In this document: positions 1 through 8,464 of the stretch, in pieces
Position numbering within the stretch: position 1 is the first letter of the stretch
How the letters are laid out: the number at the start of each line of letters is the position of its first letter
The notes under the pieces: model-generated
Database searches by the model: none
Told to the model about the DNA's origin: nothing
What the model saw: only the letters and a program-made list of their open reading frames with translations
Program-made: the position numbers and the translations under genes
From: Pseudorhodobacter wandonensis
GTDB lineage: Bacteria > Pseudomonadota > Alphaproteobacteria > Rhodobacterales > Rhodobacteraceae
Direction: 5' to 3'
NCBI RefSeq assembly: GCF_001202035.1
Contig: NZ_LGHT01000042.1
Location: 1 to 64,000 of the forward strand
DNA: 64,000 nucleotides

Positions 1-321
1 GCGGGGCGCGGCGATACGCTGCGCATTTGCGCGACCACGACCCGCGTTGGAAAACCTCCCAAGGAGGAAGCCGCGGGGGTCTTGGTGCGATCTATGGGGA
101 AAGTGCTGGGACGGTTGAGGCGACGGCTGTGTCAGGGGTGCGGCTGAAGGTGCGCGTAACGGCTGAGCCGGTCGCAGAAGCGGCCGAACATGCTGACACC
201 GCTGTGCAGATTGTGGTGCTTTCCGTCGTTTTTCGCGCCGCGGAGCGATAAGCGCATACGGGCTGGGCCGGGTCTGCGGGCAGCAGCCAGTGGCGGTTCG
301 AGACAAATGACAGGCGGTGCG
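1..321. other. Left-edge region beyond the IS91 transposase, no gene
   Basis: No open frame here has convincing coding character. Being downstream of the transposase, this stretch should contain the oriIS end of the IS91-type element. A small hairpin CCTCC-CAA-GGAGG lies at 55-67 and contains CAAG at 60-63. IS91 elements insert 3' of GTTC or CTTG, which reads GAAC or CAAG on this strand, so the element may end near 64. This is inference only, because no second copy is available to fix the boundary. Confidence 0.3.
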
Positions 322-1519
322 TCATGCGGCCTGCTCCCTCGGAGGTGCGCGCGACATCGGCTTTTGCCCGCGACGGAAGATCTCGATGATGCGCATGGGT
401 CCGCCGCAGCAGGGGCACGGTTCGCGCAGGGTGAGTGGTATGATCTCGGTGCTGCGTTCTGACGCGGCGGCCTTGTCCGGGCGCTGGACACATAGCAGGG
501 CGCGGATCGTGGTGATGTTGGCCTTGCGGTCGCGCTGGCCAGTAATCCGTAGTGCCGGATGCGGTGGAACCCGTCGGGCAGAACATGGATCAGGAAGCGG
601 CGAATGAACTCGGGCGTGGCCAGGCGCATGACCTTTTGGCGGTCGCCGGATTTGATGCGGTAGTCCTTCCAGCTGAAGGCGACAGTTTGGGCATCGGCGC
701 TGACCAGGCGGGCGTTCGAGATTGCCACCCTGTGGGTGTATCGGCTCAGGTAAGCTAGCACGGCCTCGGGACCGCCGAAGGGTGGCTTGGCATAGACGAC
801 CCACTCGGATTTGCGGAATGGAGCGAGCCAGTCAGTGAAGGCATCAACCTGCGCCAACCGTTCGAGTTCGCCAAAGAAGACCAGTTTCCCGGTTCGGTGC
901 AAATCCATCAGCCCTTCCAGAAACAGGCGCCGAAACAGCCGCGACAAAACTCGCACATGCAGGAAGAATCCCGGGCGGCAGGCGACCCACTTGGTGCCCT
1001 CAGGCGACAGGCCGCCGCCGGGGACGATCATGTGGATGTGCGGGTGGTGGGTGAGTGCCGAGCCCCAGGTGTGCAGCACGCTGGTCAAACCCACCCGCGC
1101 GCCCATGCGCTTGGGATCGGCCGAGATTGTCATCACCGTTTCGGCGGATGCCTTGAACAGCAGCCCATAGACCGCCTTCTTGTTCAGTAGGCGATCTGGG
1201 CGATCTCGGCCGGCATAGTGAAGACGACGTGGAAGTATTCCACGGGCAGCAGGTCCTCGGCGCGCGCCTCCATCCAGTCGCGCGCCGCGGGCCCCTGGCA
1301 CTTGGGGCAGTGCCTGTTTTTACAGGAGTTATAGGCGATGTGATGGTGGCCGCACTTGGCACAGCCAGCCACATGCCCGCCGAGCGCCTCGGTTCGGCAG
1401 GCTTCAATCGCTGACATCACCTTCAACTGGGACAGGCTGACATGCCCCGCATTGGCCTGCCGCCACGCAGGACCAAGGGCTCGGAAGATGTCAGCGATCT
1501 CCAGTTTACGCCGGGGCAT
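322..1519 (-). pseudogene. IS91-family transposase, two frameshifts
   Basis: Rolling-circle (HUH/Y) transposase read in three pieces on the minus strand. The N-terminal piece (1519 to 1184) has the zinc-ribbon motif with CAKCGHHH and CKNRHCPKC. It runs into a stop just after AEIAQIAY near 1186. The next frame continues with LLNKKAVYG and carries HPHIHMIVPGGG (the HUH motif) and the tyrosine region YLSRYTHRVAIS. Near 531, after RHYGLLAS, the sequence needs one extra base to continue as RKANITTIRALL and the cysteine pair CPCCGG, ending at 322. Each break is explained by a single missing base. Pieces of all key motifs survive, so the decay is recent or reflects base-calling errors. Confidence 0.85.
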
Positions 1520-1531
1520 CCCGGCGTCTGG

Positions 1532-2419
1532 TCACTCCAGGCTTCGCTTCACCGTCTGATCCTGCAACTTGGCCAGCATCTCGTAGGGGCTGACGGTGTC
1601 GCGGATCGTCTTGGTGGCCACATGGGTGTATCGCGCGGTGGTCGTCAGCTTGGCGTGGCCGAGCAGCACTTGGATCACCCGCACGTCGGTGTTCGCCTCC
1701 AAAAGGTGGGTGGCAAAGCTGTGCCGCAAGGTGTGCAGGGTCGCGGGCCTCTTGACCCCGGCCATATGCTTGGCCGAGGTGAAGGCGCGGTTCAGCTGGC
1801 GCGGTGAGATCGGGTTGATCTTGGGCTTGCCCGGAAATAGCCAGCCTTCGGGACGTGCCTCGCGCCACCAGGCCCGCAACAATTCCAGTAATCCGGGCGA
1901 TAGCATCACCTTGCGGTCCTTCTGACCCTTACCCAGTTCTACATGGATCAGCATCCGGTCGCTGTCGATGTCGCCGATCTTGAGGTTGCAGACCTCGGCG
2001 GCCCTCAGCCCGGCGCCATAGGAAATGCTGAGGGCGGCGCGATACTTGAGCCCAGGCCCGGGCGCTGCCATCAGGATGTCTGATACCTCTTCGACACTGA
2101 AGACCACGGGCAGTTTGCGCGGCTCCGTGCGGAATTGCATGTAGCGCTTCATCTCCTCCCGCCCGCAGGTCATACCGAAAAAGAAGCGCAGCGCCACGAT
2201 GCGCGTGTTGAAGGTCGACGGGGTCACCCCGGTATCCGACATGTGGAGCTGATATGCGCGCAGGTCCTCTGGCGTCGCCGTGTCGGGTGATCGTCCGAGG
2301 AAAACGGCGAAATCCTTGATCGCACGGATGTGGGACTTCTGCGCCTTGTCCCCCATTCCACGGATGCGCATGTCTTCGATCATCCGCTGGCGCAGCGGGG
2401 TTACTTTCTCTTCTGTCAT
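1532..2419 (-). CDS. Tyrosine recombinase/integrase of the IS91-type element
   Basis: A 295-residue site-specific recombinase of the XerC/XerD/phage integrase superfamily. The N-terminal SAM-like core-binding domain covers roughly residues 10-95 (FAVFLGRSPDTATPEDLRAY). The catalytic domain contains the first arginine in GAGLRAAEVCNLKI, then HTLRHSFATHLLEA, LLGHAKLTTTARYTHV with the GH pair and the nucleophilic tyrosine. All R-H-R-H-Y positions appear intact. The start ATG at 2419 follows an AGGAGGTT-type Shine-Dalgarno. The gene ends 12 nt before the transposase start, so they are probably co-transcribed. The family joins DNA through a covalent 3'-phosphotyrosine; its exact role in IS91-type transposition is not established. 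Confidence 0.9.
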   Translation of the reverse strand: MTEEKVTPLRQRMIEDMRIRGMGDKAQKSHIRAIKDFAVFLGRSPDTATPEDLRAYQLHMSDTGVTPSTFNTRIVALRFFFGMTCGREEMKRYMQFRTEPRKLPVVFSVEEVSDILMAAPGPGLKYRAALSISYGAGLRAAEVCNLKIGDIDSDRMLIHVELGKGQKDRKVMLSPGLLELLRAWWREARPEGWLFPGKPKINPISPRQLNRAFTSAKHMAGVKRPATLHTLRHSFATHLLEANTDVRVIQVLLGHAKLTTTARYTHVATKTIRDTVSPYEMLAKLQDQTVKRSLE

Positions 2420-2605
2420 GGGAACCTCCTGTCTGATGATTGAGAAGACCCCAATCGTCAGGCAGGTCGGTCAAAACGCAAAATGCGCACCACTTTGGGG
2501 GCGTGTCACGCCATTAGCCAAATGCACCAATGCCGCGAAGCGGCTTCGTCCAAGGGCCGATCTCATCCAAAACTCAGGCGCACCACTATCCTGCAAGGAA
2601 TTCAA
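2420..2605. other. Intergenic, presumed terIS side of the IS91 element
   Basis: No coding signal was found. The stretch lies upstream of the recombinase, so it should hold its promoter and the terIS end. A short hairpin GCCGC-GAA-GCGGC lies at about 2532-2544. No target duplication is expected for IS91 elements and none was seen. Confidence 0.3.
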
Positions 2606-2638
2606 AACGCCCCGAGCAGCAGAGCTGCTCGGGGCGTT
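2606..2638 (-). terminator. Strong intrinsic terminator of the 2650-3755 gene pair
   Basis: A 15-bp perfect stem (2606-2620 with 2624-2638) and a 3-nt loop. On the minus strand it is followed by TTTTG. It begins 12 nt past the stop codon of the 2650-3195 gene, so it should end that transcript. It may also insulate the genes from the neighbouring IS91 element. Confidence 0.8.
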
Positions 2639-2649
2639 CGGCTTATTTC

Positions 2650-3195
2650 TCATCTGTTCATGATGCCCAGCAGACAGCGCTGCGCCGCAACTTGATCCAA
2701 CACACTGTCACGGCTGTTGAGGAAGTCCTGGAACAGGCTTCGCAACTCAATGAGCTTATTGCCGCGATCAGAATAGACCGGCGTTTCACGGGTTTCGCCG
2801 TGAGGGCCGAATTCGTCATACCCCGTTTCCTCGAAGCGGTCTTCGCTGCCGAGGCATTCGGCAGCAATACTGCGCTCCAGGATGTCCATGACGGAGTCGA
2901 AGCCGCCCTCGTCGGCCGCATCGAAGGGTTGGCGTTCTTTCAGGCGCCCGAGGCAGCGCGACACGAAAGCCACGTCTCTGGCATTGCCGCCGAGATGGAG
3001 CGACTTGGCCCGGTCGGCTACCTGACGGCCCAGAGCCACGGCCTGCGCAGCCAGATCATCCATGTCTTGTCTTTTGGAAAGTAAGTTCATAGTCGGGAAT
3101 CCCCATAGTTGTTTGTCAATCGTTGGAGCGACCAGAATGGCAGCCCCTTCAAGACAGCCGGCCCTGACGGGGCCGACTTTGGTTGGGGAGATCAC
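2650..3195 (-). CDS. Unknown protein, second gene of an overlapping pair
   Basis: Not recognised. The frame reads 181 residues from a GTG at 3195 that overlaps the upstream gene by 4 nt (GTGA), which suggests translational coupling. An internal ATG at 3090 (MNLLSKRQDMDDL) preceded by GGGGA at about 9 nt is an alternative and would give 146 residues. The C-terminal two thirds look soluble and helical, with acidic stretches (EDRFEETGYDEFGPHGET) and the ending DQVAAQRCLLGIMNR. No signal peptide, membrane segment or nucleotide-binding motif was seen. A strong terminator follows directly. Confidence 0.6.
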   Translation of the reverse strand: MISPTKVGPVRAGCLEGAAILVAPTIDKQLWGFPTMNLLSKRQDMDDLAAQAVALGRQVADRAKSLHLGGNARDVAFVSRCLGRLKERQPFDAADEGGFDSVMDILERSIAAECLGSEDRFEETGYDEFGPHGETRETPVYSDRGNKLIELRSLFQDFLNSRDSVLDQVAAQRCLLGIMNR

Positions 3196-3755
3196 GCAAC
3201 TTGCGAGATTATGTGCGATGTCTCGCAGCGAATGTCGCTGGTAGGATCATTTTCAGCGATCAGCTTCAGCAATGCGCCGAGCTTGTCCGAGAGCAGACAG
3301 CACTCAACGACAAACCCGGAAGCGGGGTTGATCTGGGCGAAAAGGCCGCTCTCGATCCGATCTGGATCACCAACATGCTCCAGGGTCAGCAACCGGTGGA
3401 AATCGACCAGCTGACTGCTTTGCGCCCGTGTCAGGCGCCGTGTGTGGCGCACGGCCTCACGCAGCAAAAATACGCGCGCACTGGCGGTCGGGCCGCCGAG
3501 CCTGTGGGCGGCCCTGGCCAACGCCGTCCCGTGATCGCGGAAAAATCCGCGCACATGCGCCAAGTTAGGGCAAGGCAGCTTGGTGAGTGTTTGGTAATAG
3601 GTCATGGGTTTCATCCCGGGGTTGCGCTGCACCAAAGCGGCAGCTTCAAGATGCCTGTCTCCTCCTTTCCCAAGGCAATCTGGCCAGACCCGTTGTAGCA
3701 GCAGCTGGGTCCGTTGGTCTGGCTCATATGAATGTGTGTTTGGGTTCCGCCGCAC
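3192..3755 (-). CDS. Unknown protein, first gene of an overlapping pair
   Basis: Not recognised. The frame gives 187 residues from GTG at 3755; an ATG at 3614 (MKPMTYYQTL) would give 140 residues and neither start has a strong Shine-Dalgarno. The protein is basic in its middle (REAVRHTRRLTRAQ) and predicted mostly helical, with no signal peptide or membrane helix. Its stop overlaps the start of the next gene by 4 nt, so the two are probably co-translated. It lies between the IS91 element and an exonuclease gene, a context that suggests accessory DNA. No function is proposed. Confidence 0.55.
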   Translation of the reverse strand: MRRNPNTHSYEPDQRTQLLLQRVWPDCLGKGGDRHLEAAALVQRNPGMKPMTYYQTLTKLPCPNLAHVRGFFRDHGTALARAAHRLGGPTASARVFLLREAVRHTRRLTRAQSSQLVDFHRLLTLEHVGDPDRIESGLFAQINPASGFVVECCLLSDKLGALLKLIAENDPTSDIRCETSHIISQVA

Positions 3756-3873
3756 CGGAGTTTCCCGATCTGCGCGGCCTCACAAGAGGGCCCGCGCAAG
3801 ATCTGGAAATCGGGTGAGGTGGGGCGTCGTCCTACGACCCACGCTCTTTGTCTTGTCCTCGTTTGGACGAACC

Positions 3874-4386
3874 TCAGTATTGCATCGCCTTGCGCCATGC
3901 ATGTGCAAGCCGGGCGCTATCCGGACCCGCCCGATGTGGAGGGGGACGGCGTTCGAGTGTTTCGTAAAGCATGTCGAGCGCCATTCCGGAAAAGATCGCG
4001 AATGAAATCCGATGGTAATCCTCGACGGGTAGTATCGTGGCGCGACTGCTCGCTTTCATCAATCGAAACAGCCAACGCGCCTCGAACTCCGGCGCATCCG
4101 ACACCAGCACGCGATCTCTCAGGTGCTCAAACAGATCATCCACGACGGCGAAGGCAACTGGTGCCTCTTGAAGATCCTCCAGCGCGATGCCGTGAACCGC
4201 GGCGCTCTGAGGCGCCCAGTCAGCAAGATCCCAGCCCGGTGCAGGCCGGATCAACGTGCTCCAGGTCTGTACTTCGCCGTTTTTCAACCATGACAGACCA
4301 ACTTCGATTGGCCAGCTCTCTCGCGACAGGCTCGACGCTTCGAAGTCCAGGGTGGCGAACCTCTCCATGTCTGCATCTGGTTGCAT
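3874..4386 (-). CDS. DnaQ-like DEDDh 3'-5' exonuclease-fold protein
   Basis: A 170-residue stand-alone exonuclease domain. The Exo I motif is TLDFEASSL (D14, E16 counted from the ATG at 4386). A conserved-looking VHGI follows about 50 residues later, then an acidic Exo II region DAPEFEARWLF, and HRAGPD matches the HxAxxD Exo III motif of DEDDh nucleases. The four catalytic residues therefore seem present. DEDDh proteins hydrolyse DNA or RNA from the 3' end using two metal ions. The substrate cannot be deduced: the protein is shorter than DnaQ and lacks any second domain. It is transcribed toward the unknown gene pair, with about 120 nt between. Confidence 0.75.
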   Translation of the reverse strand: MQPDADMERFATLDFEASSLSRESWPIEVGLSWLKNGEVQTWSTLIRPAPGWDLADWAPQSAAVHGIALEDLQEAPVAFAVVDDLFEHLRDRVLVSDAPEFEARWLFRLMKASSRATILPVEDYHRISFAIFSGMALDMLYETLERRPPPHRAGPDSARLAHAWRKAMQY

Positions 4387-4672
4387 TGCTGATCTTCCTC
4401 GAAAATGTGATGTGCCAGTGTCACGTTTGCACGTTACCCAGACGCTATCCGCATCTCACCGCAGATTCCGTATCTGAGCGCTCTCACAAAAGGAGCCGCA
4501 CAAGAACCGGGCATCTTGTGAATTATGAGACATTGAATATGGCTGATTTAGATGCTGCGGCTTTGAGTGCCCGCAGCCACCGGCCCAATTTTTTACCGAC
4601 TGGAAGCGATGGACACTGCGATATTTTCAACTGATCATGACCTCAGCGCCGCAGCCCGGGGTCATTCCGCAA
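4387..4672. other. Intergenic stretch, no gene seen
   Basis: This stretch lies upstream of the exonuclease gene and downstream of nrdJ. Frames crossing it have no recognisable protein content or ribosome-binding sites. It presumably carries the exonuclease promoter. Confidence 0.4.
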
Positions 4673-4704
4673 ATTTTGGCCGAAATATTTCATTCGGCCA
4701 AAAT
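4673..4704 (-). terminator. Perfect 12-bp hairpin downstream of nrdJ
   Basis: ATTTTGGCCGAA pairs perfectly with TTCGGCCAAAAT around an 8-nt loop (4685-4692). On the minus strand the stem ends in AAAATTTG. It lies about 117 nt past the nrdJ stop and may be a second or backup terminator. Confidence 0.55.
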
Positions 4705-4761
4705 CGTTCTAATTCGGGATGTTAGCACCACGTGGCAAAACTGGCCCCGCTTCGTGGCAAA

Positions 4762-4779
4762 CCAAAACAGCGGTTTTGG
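4762..4779 (-). terminator. Likely nrdJ terminator hairpin
   Basis: CCAAAAC (4762-4768) pairs with GTTTTGG (4773-4779) around a 4-nt loop, about 42 nt past the nrdJ stop. On the minus strand the stem is followed by TTTG. The stem is short and AT-rich, so confidence is moderate. Confidence 0.45.
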
Positions 4780-4820
4780 CATAACTACGCCCGTCCCGAT
4801 ACTTGCCACCCGCATCACAG

Positions 4821-7085
4821 TCATCCGCATTTTGAGAATCCGCATGATCCGCAGGTCATACAGCCTTCAAGCATGCGCATTTCAAAGCTACCACAAGATG
4901 AGCATGTCTTGCCCTTCTTTGGCGTCCCGATTGATACGATATCGGCTTTGGGGTCCGATTTCAGGCCCATGCCTTCGCCTTCGATAAACCCGATCGCTAT
5001 CAGATGGCGTTCAATAACGCCGCCAATCGCGGCAAGAATGGATGGAATATATTTCCCTCCAACCCAAGCACCACCGCGCGGGTCAAATACGGCTTTCAAC
5101 TCCTCGACCACAAAGCTGACATCACCACCGCGACGGAACACTGCCGAGATCATCCGCGTCAACGCGACTGTCCAGGCGAAATGCTCCATGTTTTTCGAAT
5201 TGATGAACACTTCGAACGGGCGGCGGTTGTCGGAAATGATGATGTCATTGATCGTGATATAAAGCGCGTGCTCAGACCCCGGCCATTTTACCTTGTAGGT
5301 TGCGCCTTCCAGCGAAGACGGCCTGTCCAGCGGTTCGGTCAGATACACCACTTCGGCGCCTTCATCGACCTTGGTCGACGTCTCGGCGCTAGAGCTGACA
5401 GTCAGAACCGATCCGGTCACGTCATTGGGGCGGTAGGTCGTGCAGCCTTTACAGCCCTGATCCCAAGCGGCCATATAGACCTCTTTGAAATCCTCAAAGC
5501 TGATGTCTTCGGGGCAGTTGATGGTTTTGGAAATGCTGCTATCGATCCATTTTTGCGCGGCGGCCTGCATGCGCACATGGTCAAGCGGGGCCAAGGTTTG
5601 CGCGTTGACAAAATGGTCGGGCAGCGGCGCATCGCCGTGCAATTCGCGCCACATGCGCACGGCGTAATCAACGACTTCCTCTTCGGTGCGCGACCCATCT
5701 TTTTGCAGCACTTTTCGGGTATAGGCATAGGCAAATACCGGCTCGATCCCGCTGGACACATTGCCCGCATAAAGACTGATCGTGCCCGTTGGTGCAACTG
5801 AGGTCAGCAAAGCGTTGCGGATACCATGGGTGCGAATGGCCTCGCGTACGTCATCATCCATCGCCATCATGTTGCCCGAGGCAAGATATTTCTCGGCGTC
5901 AAACAGCGGGAAAGGCCCCTTTTCGCGGGCCAGATCAACACTGGCCAAATAGGCGGCGCGGGCGATTGCTTTCATCCATACTTCGGCCTGCTTGGCCGCC
6001 TGTTCGGACCCATAGCGCAAACCCAGCATCAGCAAAGCATCGGCCAGACCGGTAACGCCAAGGCCGATCCGGCGCTTGTTGCGGGCTTCTTCGGCCTGTT
6101 GCGGCAAGGGAAAGCGGCTGGCATCAACCACGTTGTCCATCATCCGCACAGCAGTTGCGACCAGTTTGTCCAAGGCATCCGGGTCAAGTTCGGCATCCGC
6201 CTCGAACGGTTTGGTCACCAGCCGTGCAAGGTTGACTGAGCCTAGCAAACACGCACCATAGGGCGGCAAGGGTTGCTCACCACAGGGGTTGGTGGCGGCA
6301 ATGGTTTCGCAATAGTTCAGGTTGTTGGCGTTGTTGATCCGGTCAATGAAAATCACGCCGGGTTCCGCAAACTCAAAGGTGTTGCGCATGATTTTGTTCC
6401 ACAAATCACGTGCTTGCACCGTGCGGAAGACCTTGCCGCCAAAGACCAGATCCCACGGCGCATCGGCTTTGACCGCATCCATGAACGGGTCAGAAATCAG
6501 CACTGAAAGGTTGAACATGCGCAAGCGCGCGGGGTCTTTTTTCGCCTCGATAAACGCCTCGACATCGGGGTGATCGCAGCGCATGGTTGCCATCATAGCA
6601 CCGCGTCGGCTGCCCGCCGACATGATCGTGCGGCACATCGCATCCCACACATCCATAAACGACAGCGGCCCCGAGGCATCGGCAGCCACGCCCTTTACCT
6701 CGGCCCCGCGCGGACGAATTGTGCTAAAATCATAGCCAATTCCGCCACCTTGCTGCATCGTCAGCGCGGCCTCTTTCAGCATCTCGAAAATTCCGCCCAT
6801 GTCATCAGGCACCGTGCCCATGACAAAGCAGTTGAACAGCGTGACCGAGCGGTCGGTACCCGCGCCCGCAATAATCCGGCCTGCGGGCAGGTATTTGAAG
6901 TCCTGCAAAGCATCGTAAAACGCTGGCTCCCACTGTGCCGGTTTGGCCTCGGTTGCCGCAAGTGCGCGGGCAATGCGACGCCAGGTGTCCTCAACCGAGC
7001 CATCAATCGGCGTGCCATCTTGGGTTTTCAGACGGTATTTCATATCCCAGATAGACTCGGCAATTGGGGCGGAAAATCGGGACAT
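4821..7085 (-). CDS. nrdJ: Vitamin B12-dependent (class II) ribonucleotide reductase
   Basis: Adenosylcobalamin-dependent reduction of ribonucleotides to deoxyribonucleotides, the oxygen-independent supply of DNA precursors in the cytosol. 754 residues from ATG at 7085 (MSRFSAPIAES), preceded by AAAGGA; the frame stays open further upstream but that part lacks family character. The first active-site cysteine is in LFNCFVMGT (C86). NYCETIAATNPCGEQPLPP near residues 257-275 holds the radical-site region. The C-terminus ends in clustered cysteines (CSSCG, CMTCGSCGFSKCG), the redox-active tail that is re-reduced by thioredoxin. Two NrdR-like boxes sit just upstream, so expression is probably repressed by NrdR-(d)ATP. 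Two hairpins follow. Confidence 0.95.
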   Translation of the reverse strand: MSRFSAPIAESIWDMKYRLKTQDGTPIDGSVEDTWRRIARALAATEAKPAQWEPAFYDALQDFKYLPAGRIIAGAGTDRSVTLFNCFVMGTVPDDMGGIFEMLKEAALTMQQGGGIGYDFSTIRPRGAEVKGVAADASGPLSFMDVWDAMCRTIMSAGSRRGAMMATMRCDHPDVEAFIEAKKDPARLRMFNLSVLISDPFMDAVKADAPWDLVFGGKVFRTVQARDLWNKIMRNTFEFAEPGVIFIDRINNANNLNYCETIAATNPCGEQPLPPYGACLLGSVNLARLVTKPFEADAELDPDALDKLVATAVRMMDNVVDASRFPLPQQAEEARNKRRIGLGVTGLADALLMLGLRYGSEQAAKQAEVWMKAIARAAYLASVDLAREKGPFPLFDAEKYLASGNMMAMDDDVREAIRTHGIRNALLTSVAPTGTISLYAGNVSSGIEPVFAYAYTRKVLQKDGSRTEEEVVDYAVRMWRELHGDAPLPDHFVNAQTLAPLDHVRMQAAAQKWIDSSISKTINCPEDISFEDFKEVYMAAWDQGCKGCTTYRPNDVTGSVLTVSSSAETSTKVDEGAEVVYLTEPLDRPSSLEGATYKVKWPGSEHALYITINDIIISDNRRPFEVFINSKNMEHFAWTVALTRMISAVFRRGGDVSFVVEELKAVFDPRGGAWVGGKYIPSILAAIGGVIERHLIAIGFIEGEGMGLKSDPKADIVSIGTPKKGKTCSSCGSFEMRMLEGCMTCGSCGFSKCG

Positions 7086-7107
7086 TGATCGGTCCTTTGG
7101 GTAGAAT

Positions 7108-7155
7108 GGTGGATATATTGGGGGTGCTTTCGCGCGAGGCCACAAAATAGAGCAG
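7108..7155 (-). promoter_or_regulatory. Tandem NrdR-like boxes upstream of nrdJ
   Basis: Box 1 at 7108-7123 has the core ATATATTG. Box 2 at 7140-7155 reads CCACAAAATAGAG and matches 10 of the first 13 positions of the NrdR consensus (acaCwAtATaTwg). They are offset by 32 bp, about three helical turns, as is typical of paired NrdR sites. Both lie 23-71 bp from the nrdJ start. The box 1 flanks match poorly, so this is a good but unproven call. Confidence 0.5.
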
Positions 7156-7234
7156 GAATGAGCAGAGGTCAACGCAGGCTTGGCCTTGTCTGGGCCGCGC
7201 AACGGGTTAAATTTAGGGCAACCTAGGGGGAATC

Positions 7235-7666
7235 GTGAGCAACACCGTAAATCTATTGAAACTCTGCGTTGGTACCGAAACCGTCGAAGATCTGGCATCC
7301 TGGCAAATTTCGCGGCGCAACCACTGGCCAGACCAAAAGCCGCGCCACATTACCCGCATGTGGCCCAAGCGCGAGGCCGAACTGCTGAATGGCGGGTCGC
7401 TTTATTGGGTGGTCAAAGGCGTGATATTGGCACGTCAGCGGATCACGGCATTAGAGGAACAGCGCGGAGAAGACGGTATCTTGCGCTGCGCCCTCGTGCT
7501 TGACCCCGAAATTTTCCGTACAGAACCGGCCCCTCGCCGCGCCTTTCAGGGCTGGCGTTATCTGACTCCCGAGGACGCACCGCGCGACCTGCCCAAAACC
7601 CGCCACACCGAAGAAGCCCTGCCCCCCGAACTGGCCCGCGCCTTGGCCGATATTGGCCTTAGGTAG
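7235..7666 (+). CDS. DUF1489 family protein
   Basis: A 143-residue conserved alphaproteobacterial protein of unknown function. The start is GTG at 7235, well placed after the Shine-Dalgarno AGGGGGAATC. The N-terminus MSNTVNLLKLCVG and the central aromatic/basic block (RRNHWPDQKPRHITRMWPKR) followed by GGSLYWVVKG are typical of the family as I know it. No signal peptide or membrane helix is seen. It is divergent from nrdJ and convergent with hisG, so it is probably transcribed alone. Confidence 0.75.
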   Translation: MSNTVNLLKLCVGTETVEDLASWQISRRNHWPDQKPRHITRMWPKREAELLNGGSLYWVVKGVILARQRITALEEQRGEDGILRCALVLDPEIFRTEPAPRRAFQGWRYLTPEDAPRDLPKTRHTEEALPPELARALADIGLR

Positions 7667-7681
7667 GCTACCGGCACAGAC

Positions 7682-7703
7682 GCAGCGGGGCGCGCCCCGC
7701 TGC
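7682..7703. terminator. Perfect GC palindrome between convergent genes
   Basis: A 22-nt perfect palindrome (GCAGCGGGGCG and its complement) between the DUF1489 gene and hisG, which converge here. Neither side carries a clear T-run. It is best read as a two-way termination or mRNA-end hairpin. Confidence 0.45.
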
Positions 7704-7759
7704 CCGGCCCAACCTTGAGGAAATGGGCCTGCCCATTGACGAATGGCGGGAGAGGCCCC

Positions 7760-8464
7760 TTACAGCTTGGCCTGCACCCCAAGTTTCTCCGACAACTCTT
7801 CTAAAACCGCTCTTGTCTGCGGGTCCCACTCGGCCGAGCGCGCCGCAAACAGCGTGGCTTGGCTTGCATGGATCAGCCCGTCCGACAGGATTTTTAGGTG
7901 GTTCGCCCGCAGCGTTTCCCCCGAGGATGTAATATCGGCAATCGCCTCGGCCGTCAGGTTTTTCACAGTGCCCTCGGTCGCACCCTGACTATCAACCAGC
8001 TGATAATCGGCGACATCTTGATCGGTCAAAAACTCTCGCACCAAGCGGTGATATTTCGTCGCAATCCGCAAACGGAACCCATGCGTTTTGCGAAAGGCAG
8101 CCGCCGCTGCATCCAGATCATCAACCGTGTCCACGTCGATCCATGCCACAGGCACCGCGATAATCAGATCGGCATGGCCAAAGCCAAGTTGCGCCACCTC
8201 GGCCACCTGCACCGACCAATCGGCCAGTTTGTCGCGCACAAGATCCGACCCTGTTACGCCCAAATGGATGCGCCCAGCGGCCAGCTCACGCGGAATTTCT
8301 CCGGCAGAAAGCAAAACAAGTTCAACGCCTTGTACACCCTCGACCGCACCCGCATATTCGCGGTCCGACCCAGAGCGCGCCATAGTGACGCCGCGTTCGC
8401 CAAACCAGTCAAAGGTCTTTTCCATTAACCGCCCTTTGGACGGCACCCCGATTTTCAGGCTCAT
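7760..8464 (-). CDS. hisG: ATP phosphoribosyltransferase catalytic subunit, short form
   Basis: First step of histidine biosynthesis: ATP plus PRPP gives phosphoribosyl-ATP. 234 residues, the length of the short HisG that lacks the C-terminal regulatory domain and therefore needs HisZ. The N-terminus [18 protein letters not shown] and the segment LGVTGSDLVRDK are family hallmarks. The PRPP-binding region is QGATEGTVKNL (usually D/E-x-x-x-T-G-x-T/S), here with GATEGT. The start ATG at 8464 overlaps the hisZ stop by 4 nt (ATGA), so the gene is translationally coupled to hisZ. Confidence 0.95.
   Translation of the reverse strand: MSLKIGVPSKGRLMEKTFDWFGERGVTMARSGSDREYAGAVEGVQGVELVLLSAGEIPRELAAGRIHLGVTGSDLVRDKLADWSVQVAEVAQLGFGHADLIIAVPVAWIDVDTVDDLDAAAAAFRKTHGFRLRIATKYHRLVREFLTDQDVADYQLVDSQGATEGTVKNLTAEAIADITSSGETLRANHLKILSDGLIHASQATLFAARSAEWDPQTRAVLEELSEKLGVQAKL

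Larger units (their letters stand above)
322..2419 (-). mobile_element. IS91-family element core (tyrosine recombinase + broken transposase)
   Basis: Two minus-strand genes 12 nt apart form the core: a tyrosine recombinase (1532-2419) followed by an IS91-type HUH transposase (322-1519). A tyrosine recombinase gene ahead of the IS91 transposase is, from family knowledge, a known arrangement in Rhodobacteraceae and related proteobacteria. The ends have no inverted repeats, as expected for rolling-circle elements, so the outer limits are uncertain; the oriIS side should lie below 322 and the terIS side above 2419. The transposase is frameshifted twice, so this copy probably cannot move by itself. 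Confidence 0.8.

Noticed and set aside
5004-5801. A 265-codon plus-strand frame opposite nrdJ
   Set aside because: Antisense to conserved nrdJ motifs; no protein-like content.
7086-7298. N-terminal extension of NrdJ in the open frame
   Set aside because: The added 71 residues have no family similarity and overlap the NrdR-like sites; a good Shine-Dalgarno sits before the ATG at 7085.
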